Shown: positions 1 to 11,551 of the stretch, piece after piece | How positions within the stretch are numbered: the first letter of the stretch is position 1 | Layout of the letters: every line of letters begins with the position of its first letter | DNA from: Apodemus sylvaticus | Taxonomy: Eukaryota > Chordata > Mammalia > Rodentia > Muridae | Assembly (NCBI RefSeq): GCF_947179515.1 | Contig: NC_067473.1 | Location: 84,288,013 to 84,352,012, forward strand | Reading direction: 5' to 3' | Length of the DNA: 64,000 bases | Notes under the pieces: generated by a model | What the model was told of the DNA's origin: nothing | Seen by the model: the letters and a program-made list of their open reading frames with translations, nothing else | Database searches by the model: none | Made by a program: the position numbers and the translations under genes

Positions 1-1002
1 AAGAAGCCAGAGTCCATATGGAAAGCAGGGGCAGAGAACTCTGTTGCCGGTGGTCCAGTGTTGTTGAGTCCAGACAGATTGCTTCTGGAGGCAGCAGAAC
101 TGATCCGTAGGACCAAAGTGAGAGACAGCATGAAGCTCAGCTGCAGGACTGTAGAATCATCAATGCGAGGTACAGGACTTGGCTCAGATAGATAGATGCA
201 CAGGTACATCGACAAAAGGACAGAGGGTTGGCTGGACAGGTAACACCTCACATGGACCCACGTTTGCTGAGCTGATGGCCCTGGGACACCTGGTCTTCTC
301 TGCCTGGCAGTCAGTCACTTGAAACATTCACCGGCTGCCCAGTGACTGGGATCTTTTACCACCTTAAGGTTAACTGTCCTTCTTTCTGTGAGGTCCAGGC
401 AAGTATGGTGCCCTTTTGTTGGTTTGTGGCATCTGAAACGTTCTCGCGCCTGGTTTTCTACATATGGGTTTAATTTCCCATTGTGCTTATGATTGTAGTC
501 TGTGTTGATAAGTGCCATCTGCTTACAGTCTATCCCCCATGGTCAGTGCTGGACAGGTGTGGCGAGTACTTGCAGATAAGATGCATCTTCGTTTGTTACC
601 CTGCCTGTGTTTACATTCAGACTGGAGCCAGCTGGTGCTCTGTAACAGGGCATAACCCGAAAGCCACTGTTGTTCACCATTTGGAGCAATTTAATGAAGT
701 GCACAGTTTGATCTCTATAAATAACATTTTTTAGACGTTTTCCTCATTTTCCTGACATAAAACTGTACTGTCTTTGTTACAAACATTTCACTGTGGCTAA
801 ATTTGTTTTCTATGACTCTTCTCAAATTTAGAATCATTTCCAATTTTATAGAGCAGCTTTTAAGGGCAAAATACTTCAGTCTAATGCAATTATTATCGTC
901 TGGTTCCACTAAGCACGTGTGCAGGAGACGGATAAAGTATTATTTGCATTCCAGACTTGCAGCCTTAATCTGGAATCCAAGTGCTATCCTCACATTTGCT
1001 CT

Positions 1003-1084
1003 CTAGCCCAGGCTGGCCCACAGCGGGCAGTTCTCCCACCACGGCCTCACAGGGGCTAGGTCATAGGCACGTGCCACTCAGCCA
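1003..1084 (-). repeat. B1 SINE fragment, antisense
   Basis: The plus strand reads like a degraded reverse B1: 'agcccaggctggcc' followed by 'gggctaggtcataggcacgt'. Truncated and diverged. Confidence 0.6.
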
Positions 1085-1287
1085 AGTGGAATTAGATTTC
1101 GTATGAAAAGAACTCAACCCTGTGAAGTATGAATGGCCCTTAAAAGTCTTTTACTTTTTAAAGAAATTATTTTTGCTCTTTTTTTTTTGTGCCCATCAAA
1201 GCATGTCTTCTTTCTCATTAAAACATTGTCAGCTATTGAAATAGTATTAGGTTGATGGCTGAATAACTAGATAATGTGAAAAGATTG

Positions 1288-1290
<3 letters not shown>

Positions 1291-1342
<52 letters not shown>
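1291..1342. repeat. (AT)n microsatellite
   Basis: About 26 uninterrupted AT dinucleotides. Confidence 0.95.
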
Positions 1343-1345
<3 letters not shown>

Positions 1346-1517
1346 GGGAGGTAAAATTATGCTTTTATAACTCAAGTAAAAATTACTTTCTGTTCTTTAC
1401 ACAGAAGGCTAGACCGTCTATCATGCAGGTAAATATGCCTTTGGCATGCACATATGTATGTCCAGTGTTCTTTCTCTGTAGATGCTGTAATAACACTAAC
1501 AATGTATTTACTTGTAG

Positions 1518-1607
1518 GATGCTGTAACCCTGTGTTCCTATCCTTTCATCTTTGATGCCCAAGCCAAGACCAAGATGCTGCAGACTGATGCCGAGTTGCA
1601 GATGCAG
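1518..1607 (+). CDS. Herc3: Herc3 coding exon, about residues 646-675
   Basis: A 90-nt exon, phase 0 at both ends. Acceptor cttgtag, donor cag/gtggcc. It encodes DAVTLCSYPFIFDAQAKTKM and continues to LQMQ. This is the segment just upstream of the HECT fold, ending in the helix that leads into it. It joins in frame to the exon at 4,012. Confidence 0.93.
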
Positions 1608-2348
1608 GTGGCCTCTTCAGAATCATTCTCTCCTTTACCATTCTTGTCATTGTACACATTCCATTGTAATTTCTCCTAGTAGAAGGGGAGGTTTCTGTGT
1701 GAAGTTTTATTATGACATTAAAGAGTTATATTTTTTTAATAATGTCATTATTTTATTTTTTGATAAAAGTTCTAATTATAGTCTAGGCTTCTTTTGAAAA
1801 ATATTCTGGTTGGAATTGGGTTATATTGTCACACATATAATTTTATATATATGTAGATTGTGTGTGTGTGTGTGATTATATTTACTTTGTTTTTTGACTT
1901 TCCATTATCCTCTATCTCCCTCTGAGCCACATTCTTGCTGGTTCCCTTCTCTAAGAAAATACCTCTCCCTCCTTTCACATTTTCTTCTGTTACTCTCTTG
2001 GCCCCAGTTAAGCCTCTTCTACTCTCTAAGTTACCTTCTTCCTTCCACATAAATGTATACAGTTAAACATATATCGTATATATAAGGCAGGATATGTTTT
2101 CCTCCTGGGTTTGACGTCTTTTGCTTAGCATGCCCCTCCAGACAGTTTTCTGCAAATGTCATATTTTCATGCAATCCCATCAGTGAGTTATTTCTTGTGA
2201 AAGCCCTTGGCTAGGTCTCTATTTTGAAGCATTTTTTTAATCTACCTTTTCCTCTAGTATTTTCTAAGTCTTACATGAAGGCTTCTTTGATATATTTTGA
2301 GTTGATTTTTATACAGGGATGAGAGATTCGGTTCTAGTTGTTTTTTTC

Positions 2349-2475
2349 CCTTTCCTTCCTTCCTTCCTTCCTCCCTTCCTTCCTTCCTTCCTTCCTTCCT
2401 TCCTTTCTTTCTTCCTTCCTTTCTATCTCTCTCTCTCTCTCTCTCTATCTCTATCTCTCTCTCTCTTTCTTTCTC
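2349..2475. repeat. (TTCC)n / (CT)n compound microsatellite
   Basis: Tandem TTCC units pass into TTTC and then CT repeats. The plus strand is pure pyrimidine over most of the length. Confidence 0.95.
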
Positions 2476-2904
2476 TATTCATGTGAATATCCAGTTTTTC
2501 CAGTATCATGTGTTGAAGAGGCTGTCTTTTTCTAATGTGTGTTTTTAACATTTTTGTCAAAGGTGAGGAGTCTATAGCTATGTGGTTTTATTTCTGGAAT
2601 CTGAATTTTTTCTCTTTATTTTTCTGCATGAAATATATCAAATAATACTGTTACAGGAGTGTTTAGTTTGTCAGTTGCATTACTATACAGAAAATAAAGT
2701 GATTTTTAAAAATAAAAGTTTTGATGGAGATTGTATTGACTCTCTCTCTTGCTTTTGGCCGATGATTGTTCTGCTGTGTACGGCCTGTATCTCAGCCTTC
2801 TTTGTCAGGTTTCCATTTTTTGACCCATGCATCTTACACATTTCATTGTCAAGGTCTTTTTTACCTCCTGTTTGAGTTTCATTCCAGGCCAATTTTGACT
2901 TCAC

Positions 2905-2986
2905 TATGTAGTCAAGGTTACTTCTTGGCCTTTCTCCAGGGCCCTGTTGCTAAGATTACAGGTGTGTACCACCATGCCAGCTTCAG
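2905..2986 (-). repeat. B1-like SINE fragment, antisense
   Basis: The plus strand shows a decayed reverse B1 ending in 'gattacaggtgtgtaccacc', the complement of the B1 A-box side. Confidence 0.55.
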
Positions 2987-4011
2987 TAATTTTACGTTCA
3001 GTGCATATTCATGTAGACTTGGAGTGATAAGTAGTTTCTGTTTCTGCCAAGTAATAAGCACTTGAGGCTTTGTGGACCCCGTGTGTCTCTATTAAGAACC
3101 ATTTATCTCTCTTGTAGACAGCAGTCTCAGAAAAAGAAAAAGGGACTTAAAAAAAGAAACGTTAGAATGTCAGAACACCTCAAAATTAAAGCAAATTTGT
3201 ATATATGTATATGAAAGCTTGAATTTCATATATTTTCTTACACTGTAAATATTATACCCAACCTTTTAAAATGATATAAAATCATTTTCAAATGCGGAGG
3301 GCCAGGCGGGGGTACATTTTGCTGAGTTGATACAAGGGGGATAATTAAAGGGTGGCCCTTAATGAATCAAAAATGATTTGTTTAATAGTTTGATTTATTA
3401 TGCATTTTATTAAAAAATATGATATATTTTGTTTGAATGTATTCAGAGACAGTGAATTAGAAATTCAGATCTACCACGCCCTCCTGTTAGTAGATCTGAC
3501 AAATGAAGATCTTTTGTCTTCATTTCATTTGTCTTTCTGTCTCTCTATTTCTTTCTGTCTTTCACTGATTTTTGTCTTTGTCTATATTCATATCTGCTTT
3601 CATATAGAAATAGCTTTGATACTGTTGAGGGGCAGGTTTTCTGCTGAAATGGACGCTTTTCATACTGACAGTTGGTTTCTTTTCCTGCTGTGTTTAGAAT
3701 CATGTTTTCATGTCCTCTGCCATGATTCTTCGAGCATCTTGTTACTTTAGTCTTAACCAATTGAAATTACTTTACTTGGCCTAATTATTTAGATCATATA
3801 ACTCATAAATTATTTCAGCTAACCTTGTTGAGACCATATTAGAAAGATTTAAGTAGCCTGTCAGTATAAGTAGTAGAAAAGTTAAGGCTTTGGAGAAAAG
3901 GCAAAATGGAAATGAGTCAGCCATTTCTGGTGCCTCACATTCTGGTACAGTACATTCTTCACTGAAGACTGTGTGCTGTACTCAAAAGCTTGCTCTGCTG
4001 TTCTATTCCAG

Positions 4012-4182
4012 GTGGCAGTCAATGGAGCCAACCTGCAGAATGTCTTCATGCTTCTTACCCTGGAGCCTCTGCTGGCCAGAAGCCCCTTCCTGGTCCTTCA
4101 TGTCCGCAGGAACCACCTTGTTGGAGATGCCCTGAGAGAGCTGAGCATTCACACTGACATTGACTTGAAGAAGCCTCTCAAA
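4012..4182 (+). CDS. Herc3: Herc3 coding exon, about residues 676-732
   Basis: A 171-nt exon, phase 0. Acceptor ttctattccag, donor ctcaaa/gtgagc. It encodes VAVNGANLQNVFMLLTLEPL, then FLVLHVRRNHLVGDALREL, ending DLKKPLK. The LHVRRNHLVGDAL stretch is the typical start of a HECT domain N-lobe (the LxVRRxxLVxDAL pattern of HERC3 and HERC4). Confidence 0.96.
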
Positions 4183-5225
4183 GTGAGCCCCTTCCCTGAA
4201 TTCCTTTAGTACCTTTGGAAGCATATGGCAACAAGCAGAGACCTTACGAAGATATGGAGGGTAGCCATATCTCATATCATATCATATCATATCACATCAT
4301 ATATCATATTGATTTCTTTTCTTCTTTTTTTTAAAAACAAGAATCTAATAACCTCCTTTTGTGAAGTTGCCAGGAAGAGCATCTCATTGTGACATTAGAT
4401 TAAATGCTTTTGGGTTGTTGAGTAACTGTCGGGCTCTGCTCCTGCTTTCTTTAGTGTCCCTGCTCTAGCATGTAAGATGTAAGGCTTTGACAAAATACAA
4501 CTAAGTTCTCACCTAGGAAGATGAAAAGGGAAATGAGAAATGGAGAGATGGAAAGGTGGGAAGTCATCTTGAAAACTGTTGGACTAGTAGAAACTTGTAA
4601 TTAGTAGTAAAATATCTCTTTCCATAGTCTGTGCATTGGTGCATAACACTGCTTACTATGCTCAAGGCTGTATGGTATCCTGAGGAATAGTTAATGAATG
4701 TCTTGAAGTTATTTAAAATTAAATGACTTCTGCCTCTTATAAATTACCTCATAAATCCTGGTTTCAGGAGTTTCAGAACCACAGTCCACAAAAGATTAAA
4801 TTGTTTTCTTCAACAGTTTACATTGTTACCACTTCCAAAATCTTCTAATAATGACACATACTCTACACAACACTAATCCTAGCTAATCAAGAGGCTGGTG
4901 TAGGAGAATGTAGGTCCACAGCCATTTTGGACACATGGATAGATTTTTTTCGCAGAATGAAGCGCTTGGAGTATATTAGCTCCATATGAGAGCGCTTGCT
5001 TCTCCTGTGTGTGGCTCCTGTTAAACTACTAGGTCTTTACAACTTGTTAAAAGACTCTCAGAATCTTCCTGCTCTAGCTGGTCTTTCTCTCTAGACGTTT
5101 TGGGCTTTATAACACAGGCCACTGTTTTCAGTTATTCAGACAGGCCTCTGGCTTTGTTGCATAGTTAAGTCTTTGGTTGGCCATTTCCTTTCTCTAAAGT
5201 ATTCATTTTGTTTTCATGTTCCAAG
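4183..5225 (+). other. Herc3: Herc3 intron
   Basis: About 1 kb of mostly unique AT-rich sequence. A short imperfect CATAT repeat lies just after the donor. The acceptor before the next exon is catgttccaag. Confidence 0.85.
4270..4310. repeat. (CATAT)n short tandem repeat
   Basis: Several pentamer units, atatc/catat, with one c-for-t interruption. Confidence 0.85.
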
Positions 5226-5369
5226 GTAATCTTTGATGGGGAAGAAGGAGTAGATGCTGGTGGTGTTACGAAGGAGTTCTTTCTTTTGCTGTTAAAAGAA
5301 CTTTTGAATCCAATTTATGGGATGTTTACCTACTATCAAGATTCAAATCTCTTGTGGTTTTCAGATACG
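5226..5369 (+). CDS. Herc3: Herc3 coding exon, about residues 733-780
   Basis: A 144-nt exon, phase 0 at both ends; donor acg/gtaagt is strong. It encodes VIFDGEEGVDAGGVTKEFF, then LLLLKELLNPIYGMF, and ends LLWFSDT. The motif F-x-GE-x-G-x-DxGG-x-x-x-EFF is a hallmark of the HECT N-lobe. Confidence 0.97.
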
Positions 5370-5621
5370 GTAAGTTCATAATGTCAAAATTAAGTACACC
5401 ATTTGTTCTGGACTTTGTGCTTGTTGTCAGCCTAGCCCTTGGCTTTCTGTCATTTCAGTATTCACCGTTAAAATCCCTATTATGTACAGCCTTCAGGTTT
5501 ACCCTACTTTCAAGACACCTAGTGCATTTGTCAGCCATGAGTCCCTGTGTCATTTCTAGTGGTAAGACTCAGGGCATAGTATACAGGAAGGTTAAAAGGA
5601 AATGCGATAAATTAGTGTGAG

Positions 5622-5812
5622 GAACTGGAGAGACAGAGGAGTGGGTAAGAGCACTGACTGCTCTTCCACAGGACCCAAGTTTGATTCTCAGCATCTGCAT
5701 GGTGGTTCATCAAAAATTCTAGGGGATCAGGCATCAGGCACACATGTGTCTACAAACATGCATGTAGGCAAAAGAGCCATACACACAACAAAGTAAAGTA
5801 ATGTTGTATTAC
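5622..5812 (+). repeat. B2/B3-type SINE, sense
   Basis: Begins 'ggaactggagagacagagga' and continues 'gtaagagcactgactgctct', close to the tRNA-derived B2/B3 head with its pol III A and B boxes. Ends in an A/C-rich tail. Confidence 0.85.
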
Positions 5813-6045
5813 TTTAGCTCTTCCCATTCTGTATCATAGTTCAGGATCAAGATGAGAAGAGGACACATAGAGTTCCACATGTATGGACAGTAGAGACAGA
5901 CTGACCTGGTCATCCCAGCTCAAAGGCCAGAACCAGTACTGGATATATTTTGGGGTTCTTTAAGCATTGAGAGAAGTGAAAACATTGCCATCTACTTTAC
6001 AACCAATAAGTTCTATCCAAAATGCCAGGAAAATGCTTTCATTGA

Positions 6046-6500
6046 ACACTTACAAAAAGAAAAGAACAGAGGAATGGATACAGAAAATGTGGTATATTTA
6101 CACTATGGAATACTACTCAGCTATTAAAAACAATGCATTCATGAAATTCTTAGGCAAGTGGGTGGAACTGGAGAATGTCATCCTGAGTGAGGTGACCCAA
6201 TCACAAAAGAACACACATAGCATGCACTCACTGATAAGCAGATATTAGCCCAGAAGCTCGGAATACCCAAGACACAATTCACATATCAAATGATGCCCAA
6301 GAAGAAGGAAGGAGAGGCCCCTGGTCCTGGAAAGGCTCCGTGCAGCAGTGTAGGGAATTACCAGGACAGGGAAAAGGGGGTGATTGGGGAACAGGAGGAG
6401 GGAAGAAGACTTATGGGACTTTCGGGGAGTGGAGATCCAGGAAATGTGATATCATTTGAAATGTAAATAAAGAATATATCGAATTAAAAAAAAAGAGAAA
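6046..6500 (+). mobile_element. L1 (Lx-type) 3' end fragment, sense
   Basis: The plus strand encodes the decayed C-terminal part of L1 ORF2 (MWYIYTMEYYSAIKNN, then GKWVELENVILSEVTQSQK) and runs into a 3'UTR. That ends with 'aaatgtaaataaagaatata' and an A-rich tail, as in older rodent Lx elements. It is 5' truncated and cannot be active. Confidence 0.9.
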
Positions 6501-6636
6501 AGCATTCAGTTTTCTATTGTGTTGGGCATCGGTAGTTATGTATTTGTTCTTTTAATAGTTTGTGTCTGAATATGTACCCACAGACCTGTACCTTTTTTTT
6601 TTAAATAATTCAATAGGAGAGCTATGTTTTAAAAGG

Positions 6637-6722
6637 CATGCTGGGATTAGGGGTGTGGATCCATGGTAGGGCACTTGCCATGCATGCATTAAGTACCTGG
6701 GTCAGATCCCTAGCACTTGAGG
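6637..6722 (+). repeat. ID/B4-like SINE fragment
   Basis: 'ggtagggcacttgccatgca' and 'tcagatccctagcact' resemble the tRNA-Ala-derived ID head found in ID and B4 elements, diverged. Confidence 0.6.
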
Positions 6723-7135
6723 AACTCTTGATTTATCTAAGCCATAATTTAGGGGCTCCTGGAGTTTTTTTCCCTAGATATTCATTAAATTATAATTCAA
6801 TAATAAAAATTTACTACTACTCATATTTCATGAGCTTTGTAACCAGTGGCACAAGAATACAATTGTTCCATCAGCGCAGAGCAGTAACTGAACCATTCTG
6901 CTGGAGAGAATAGGAAGCTGTTTCTTTATCATCAGGAGAGTCGCAGGTGCTTGACTGGGTCTGCATTGCATCTGTCAACACTAACAAACTTTGACCAGGG
7001 AAGTTGCTATGCCTCAGAATGTAAACATAAACAGGGCTTTATTCTAATATACTGAAATATTTTGAATAGGAGGCAGAGTGCTTCAGAGTTTTTAAACACT
7101 ACTTCTTTCTAATACGTTTGCATATGCCCTAAAAG

Positions 7136-7302
7136 TGTTTTGTAGAGCACAACTGGTTTCACTTGATTGGCATAACCTGTGGATTGGCGATCTACAACTC
7201 CACTGTGGTTGACCTCCACTTCCCGTTGGCTCTCTATAAGAAGTTACTGAATGTGAAGCCTAGCTTGGAGGACTTGAAGGAACTGTCACCAACTGAAGGA
7301 AG
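7136..7302 (+). CDS. Herc3: Herc3 coding exon, about residues 781-835
   Basis: A 167-nt exon, phase 0 in and phase 2 out. It encodes CFVEHNWFHLIGITCGLAIY, then NSTVVDLHFPLALYKKLL, ending ELSPTEG plus two bases of Arg. These are the helices of the HECT N-lobe large subdomain (the GxxxGxAIY...DxxFxxxxYKxLL pattern). Donor aag/gtaaag. The acceptor ccctaaaag lacks pyrimidines right next to the AG; the usable tract and a possible branch site (ttctaat) lie 20-35 nt upstream. Confidence 0.96.
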
Positions 7303-7484
7303 GTAAAGAGCTAAAAGGTGTGCTAGTGGTGTGGCAGCCTGCCCCCCTGGCTCTAGTGCGGGAGCTAAGACGGAACACAACATATGTGCAAGTCTGGGTG
7401 CATTCGAACACTGGAGATCACACAGCATTGTGTAAAGTGTTGCCTATGTCACTGTATAGACAAGTGAGGAAGTTACAAGAGAGG

Positions 7485-7697
7485 CCTGGGCCAGTAGAGA
7501 TGGCTCCGTAGTTAAGAACATTGGTTGCTCTTTCAGAAGACCTGGATTTGGTTCCTAGAAACCACATAATGGTTCACAACCATCTGTAAGTTCAGTTACA
7601 GGGATCCAATGCCCTCACCTGGTTTGCACAGGCGATGGGCATGCATAAACATGCAGGCAAAAACACCCACACACATAAAATAAATAAACCTTTAAAT
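7485..7697 (+). repeat. B2 SINE, sense
   Basis: Starts near 'ccagtagagatggctccgta', then 'gttaagaacattggttgctc' and 'accacataatggttcacaac', all close to the B2 consensus. Ends with (CA)n and 'aaataaataaa'. Confidence 0.9.
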
Positions 7698-7857
7698 TGA
7701 GAGTGGGGGAGGGACCATAGTAGCTCCCCAGGAATATACAATAATCTCTGCTTTCATTATTTTGAACCCAGAGGGGGGGAGAGGAAGAGGGGAAACTGAG
7801 CCTTGTCATGGTGCAGAGATAAGAGTGGGGAGATTATTGAAATGAAAGACTTTAGAA

Positions 7858-8640
7858 AAAATTTATTGATAAAGTGATAGATAATTTATATACCATACAA
7901 CTGGCCCATGTAAAGAGTATTTAAAATATACCCTAGTGTATTTAGTTGTGTGACCATCACTGTAGTCAGTTCTAGAATATTTTTCTTACCTGGAAAGCAG
8001 CTTTGGCCTTTTGCTAAATTACCCTGGTCTCCATATCATGAGTCCTAGGTAAACACCAAATGCTGCTGTCAGTCTACCTTTCCTAGTTTTTGTTTGTTTT
8101 GTTTGTTTTTGTGAGACAAGTTTCCATTATGTAGCCCTGGCTGGCCTGCAACTAACTGCAGACCAAGCTGCCCTCAGACCCGCAGTCTGCCTCATGCTGG
8201 GACTAAATATGTGCACTGTCATGCCTAGCTACTTTGGATATTTTTTAAAAATGGAATCGCAAGTGTTGTTTAGTCTGTTTCATTTGGTATGTTTTCCAGA
8301 TTTGTCCTGCTGTTACATGAATCAGTGTTTTACTTTTCAGACTGGCCCATAACATCCCATGGTGCACCATTCTGTGGGCTACCATCCCATTGTGTTATAG
8401 CCCACTGTGAAATAATCTGTTGTATAGATACATCATATTTTGTTTTTCTGTTCTTCGGTTGATGGACACTTGGAACATTTCTGCTTTGGAACTGCTGTGA
8501 ACAGTGTTGCTGGAAACACTTGTATACAAGATTTTGTGTGGGCATAAACTTTTGTTACTTTGATGTATGCCTAGGAATGTAATTCCTGATTCGTATACTG
8601 ATTGCATATTTAGCTCTTAGAGGAGTTGTCAGAATGCTTT
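7858..8640 (-). mobile_element. Ancient L1 (L1M-type) 3' region, antisense, split by a B1
   Basis: The plus strand follows the familiar reverse-complement text of mammalian L1M ORF2 ends: 'ttgatggacacttggaacat', 'ttttgtgtgggcataaactt' and 'gcctaggaatgtaattcctg'. It is heavily diverged, so it predates the murine radiation. A B1 at about 8,095-8,235 interrupts it. Confidence 0.7.
8095..8235 (-). repeat. B1 SINE, antisense, inserted in the old L1
   Basis: The plus strand has a T/G-rich start (the reversed A tail), then 'gtagccctggctggcctgca' and 'tgctgggactaaatatgtgc', the reverse of B1. L1-like text continues on both sides. Confidence 0.8.
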
Positions 8641-8825
8641 TCAAAGTAGTCAAGCCATATTTTTATGTCACTCTCATTTTTTTGGTGTCTTAAACACCCC
8701 CTCCCCCTTTTCTTGAGTTTCTGTGTTGCTTTTGGGCCGTAAACAAACACACAGCTTGCTTCAGAGGGAGGGAGCAGCTTTTTTTTTTTTTTTTTACAGT
8801 AAGAGGTGCTGCTTTTAAGTTGCAA

Positions 8826-9108
8826 CAGGGGCTGGCAGGATAGCTTAGTAGCACCAAGCTTGTCTAGCTTCTCAGAGTCTCGGAGTTTTTAATCCAGCAA
8901 CATGAAGCAATAAGCCCACCCGCCGTAGTAGTGGACATCTGTAATCCTAGCATGCAGGAGGCGGAGGCAAGAGAACCAGGAGCTTATAACTGATTTCCAT
9001 TTCACAACTAGTTCAAAGCAATACTCTCTCCCAGAAAATAGGCTCTGTACAGAGCTTGGGGGTATAGCCTAGGTTTAGCCCCTAATGCCAGGAAAAAAAA
9101 AAAAAAAA
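8826..9108 (+). repeat. B4-type SINE, sense
   Basis: An ID-like head ('gggctggcaggatagcttag'), a B1-like middle ('atctgtaatcctagcatgca') and a long A tail. This ID-plus-B1 composite is the pattern of rodent B4. Confidence 0.65.
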
Positions 9109-10094
9109 ACATTACTTAAAGGTGAAAGGAGACATTTCCAAGATACCTTCTTCGAGAATTGAGACTGCCATGCTTACATAGATACTGAGAACTCAGGAAC
9201 AGTGGGGTGGGAGCACCAAGAAACTTAGAATATGGAAAAAGGCGGAGGAGACAGAGGCTGGTTTTATTTTGGGTGCTAGAGAGAAGGCTGCGGGAAGAGA
9301 TGTGGCTGCTCTTTGCTTTTTAACCACCTGAGAAGTGGATGTTGTGAGGTATGGTTTCGGCTGGCTACCTGGTGGCAGACTCAGGTTCCACGGAAGGAAT
9401 TTTTCCTCAGGTAGCTCTTTGGCTTGCTTTCTCTGCAGTCCTCCTTTACTGCTGGTTCTGGTCATCATTTTGACACTATGTCACATTAACAAGGCTTTTG
9501 CTTAATCTGTGGGGAGGGGCAGAAGGGAGTAGGGCACAGCAGGTGTGACATGCAGAACTTGCCTTGTCACTTCCTTTCATTTTACCTTCTGAGGAGAGGC
9601 TGGCGTGTGGCATTTTAAGATGTTTTCCTCAGAAACCTGGCATGTTAATGATTTGACCCAGCAAGAACAGAGCTGGGAAAACTGCCATGGGGTAACCTCT
9701 CTCAGTAGGAAAGATATTTCCTTTGTATACATATGTATTTATAAAAGATAAAATTTCTCAAGATCCTAGCTCTTTGGGTGACTATATATTTGGTGGTGGG
9801 TGACCCAGTGTCATGACGAATCATCAAAAACCTTTCAAAGGCTTTGGGCTGTTCTTCATTTCCAACGGCCACACTTACGAAACTGCTGCTCACACCTACG
9901 GAGCAGGTGCTGCTTGTTGCTACAATTCATTTTTTTGATGTATTTGTTTGTGAGTAATGTGTGTATGTGTATCTTTACATCTGTGGTTTATGTATTTGAG
10001 TGTTTATGCTTTTGAAAGCCTCTATTTGCCCATTTTGTGTTTTGAAGTGGTTTCATAAATATCTTTGTTCCTTTAAGAGCAGAAGCAATGGTCT

Positions 10095-10203
10095 TTTCTG
10101 TTTGTTTGTTTGTTTGTTTGTGAGGGTTGTTTTGTTCCTTATCCTTTTTAGGACTGGGTATTGAACCAGGAACTGTGGTGAGCCACACCCACCACTCCTA
10201 AAG
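10095..10203 (-). repeat. (GTTT)n plus B4/ID-like SINE, antisense
   Basis: A GTTT run (the reversed tail) is followed by 'ggactgggtattgaaccagg' and 'gtgagccacacccacc', the reverse of an ID/B4 element. Confidence 0.6.
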
Positions 10204-10384
10204 AATTTTTAAAATTAGTTTTATTGAAATTGTATTTGAGATTTTGGATGTTAGAAATTTTAGACATTAGGAATTCTGATGTTTGAGGGTTTCAACATTT
10301 GAAATGGTAGGTTTGGGTGATTAAGTCCTCACTCACCCTTAAGATTCCTATCTGGATAAGGTGACTGTATTAATAGCTTTTCTT

Positions 10385-10672
10385 TTCTTGTGATAGAAAG
10401 TCATGAAGAGTTTTCTGGGCTTCCAGTTTCAGAGGGCTAGGACTTCGCCGTTACAGGGAGGCACAGCAGCAGGCAGCAGACATGATGGCAGGAAAACAGA
10501 CGGAGCAGACTGGAAATGAGAGTAGTTTTGAGACTTCAGAGCGACCCCAGTGACACTTCCTTCAGCAAGGCCACACCTTTTAAAACTACCCAAACAGAGC
10601 CACCAAGTGGGGACCAAGTATTCAGATGCAGGAGCCTATGCGAGTCAGTCTCATTTATACCCCACCACGGTG
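10385..10672 (+). repeat. Dispersed rodent interspersed repeat (family not certain)
   Basis: Matches text seen in many rodent introns: 'ccagtttcagagggctagga', 'gacacttccttcagcaaggc', 'cacacctttt'. Related text recurs at about 12.3 and 15.1 kb. I am not certain of the family name. Confidence 0.6.
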
Positions 10673-11062
10673 ACTTTGTGACTTTTTTTTAAATAGTGTT
10701 AGGATTATTCTCCTAATATATGGGGGCAAAGCCAGATTATGGGGCCCTTAGAGAGTACCCTGTTCGTGTGTGTATATGTCTACACTAAGCGATGCTAAGG
10801 CAGAGCAAATGTAAGTGTGTTAGGGTCAGTCCATCCTGATTTCATGGCCAGTTCAGGAATCTGTGTCACGGGGGAAGGGAATTAGTAAGCCTGTTGCTTT
10901 AGTTCTCTAAGGTTTAGGTACATGGCTTTCTGTATTCTGAATTTATATTCACTGTAGAGGTTTTTTTTTTTTTTTTCCAGTTTCCTTGGCAAATAATCTA
11001 AATGAAGTAGAGACGCGATTACAGTGTTTAACTTGCCTCTTTTCCTTTTCTTCTGTGTCTAG

Positions 11063-11129
11063 GAGTCTTCAAGAGCTTCTAGATTACCCTGGTGAAGACA
11101 TCGAGGAGACCTTTTGCCTCAACTTCACG
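11063..11129 (+). CDS. Herc3: Herc3 coding exon, about residues 836-858
   Basis: A 67-nt exon. Its first base completes Arg836. It then encodes SLQELLDYPGEDIEETFCLN and FT. Donor acg/gtatgc. The LLDYPGEDIEETFCLNF string lies in the N-lobe region that forms the E2-binding subdomain in HECT structures. Confidence 0.96.
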
Positions 11130-11551
11130 GTATGCGCTCCTGTACTTATGACTGGCTGTTCTTCATGGCGATGGCAAATCATGATTCACATTAGATTTCC
11201 AACAAAACAAAGCCTGACTTTCAGTCAGCATATCTTGAATTCAGTAAATATGTTGCAGAGAGGAACCTGTTTATCTATGTACTTAGGAAAACTGCCAGGA
11301 CATTGGTCTTCTTTGCTTTTGACATTTCTACAGCTCATGTTACTCTGTCCTTGATTTTATTGCTACATGACTTAAAATGGTTTGAAGATGTTGATATTTT
11401 CTGACTCAGATTTTTATCCTACCCCTAATTTCCAGTAAACATGGTTATTAAATAAATTACATTTATTCCTAATTTCTCCTGAGTCATTTGAGTTCTAGAA
11501 AGGCAAATGTTAGTTAACAAAAATGAAAACACATCTTTTTCTGCTTTGAAG
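11130..11551 (+). other. Herc3: Herc3 intron (short)
   Basis: A 422-nt intron of unique sequence. Its plus-strand reading frame stays open by chance into the intron, but the donor and acceptor are both clear. Confidence 0.9.

Larger units (their letters stand above)
1..1517 (+). other. Herc3: Herc3 intron (5' end outside window)
   Basis: No exon with convincing splice sites was seen here. The interval holds mostly unique sequence, a degraded antisense B1 near 1.0 kb and an (AT)n run near 1.3 kb. The last bases before the first exon, cttgtag, make an ordinary splice acceptor. Confidence 0.7.
1608..4011 (+). other. Herc3: Herc3 intron
   Basis: AT-rich intron. It contains a TTCC/CT simple repeat near 2.35-2.48 kb and a B1-like fragment near 2.9 kb. 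Otherwise it is unique sequence with no exon visible. Confidence 0.8.
5370..7135 (+). other. Herc3: Herc3 intron
   Basis: Contains a B2/B3 SINE, an L1 3' tail and an ID-like SINE, each listed separately. The remainder is unique sequence with no exon visible. Confidence 0.85.
7303..11062 (+). other. Herc3: Herc3 intron
   Basis: A 3.8 kb intron packed with repeats: B2, an old L1 with a B1 inserted in it, B4 elements and a dispersed rodent repeat. The acceptor before the next exon has a good tract, ttccttttcttctgtgtctag. Confidence 0.85.

Noticed and set aside
5967..6248. A 93-residue plus-strand frame with YTMEYYSAIKNN
   Set aside because: This is the C-terminal scrap of L1 ORF2 in a truncated element, not a host gene.
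10986..11354. A 122-residue plus-strand frame spanning a Herc3 exon
   Set aside because: It merely runs through the exon at 11,063-11,129 and both introns; the splice sites and HECT homology define the real exon.
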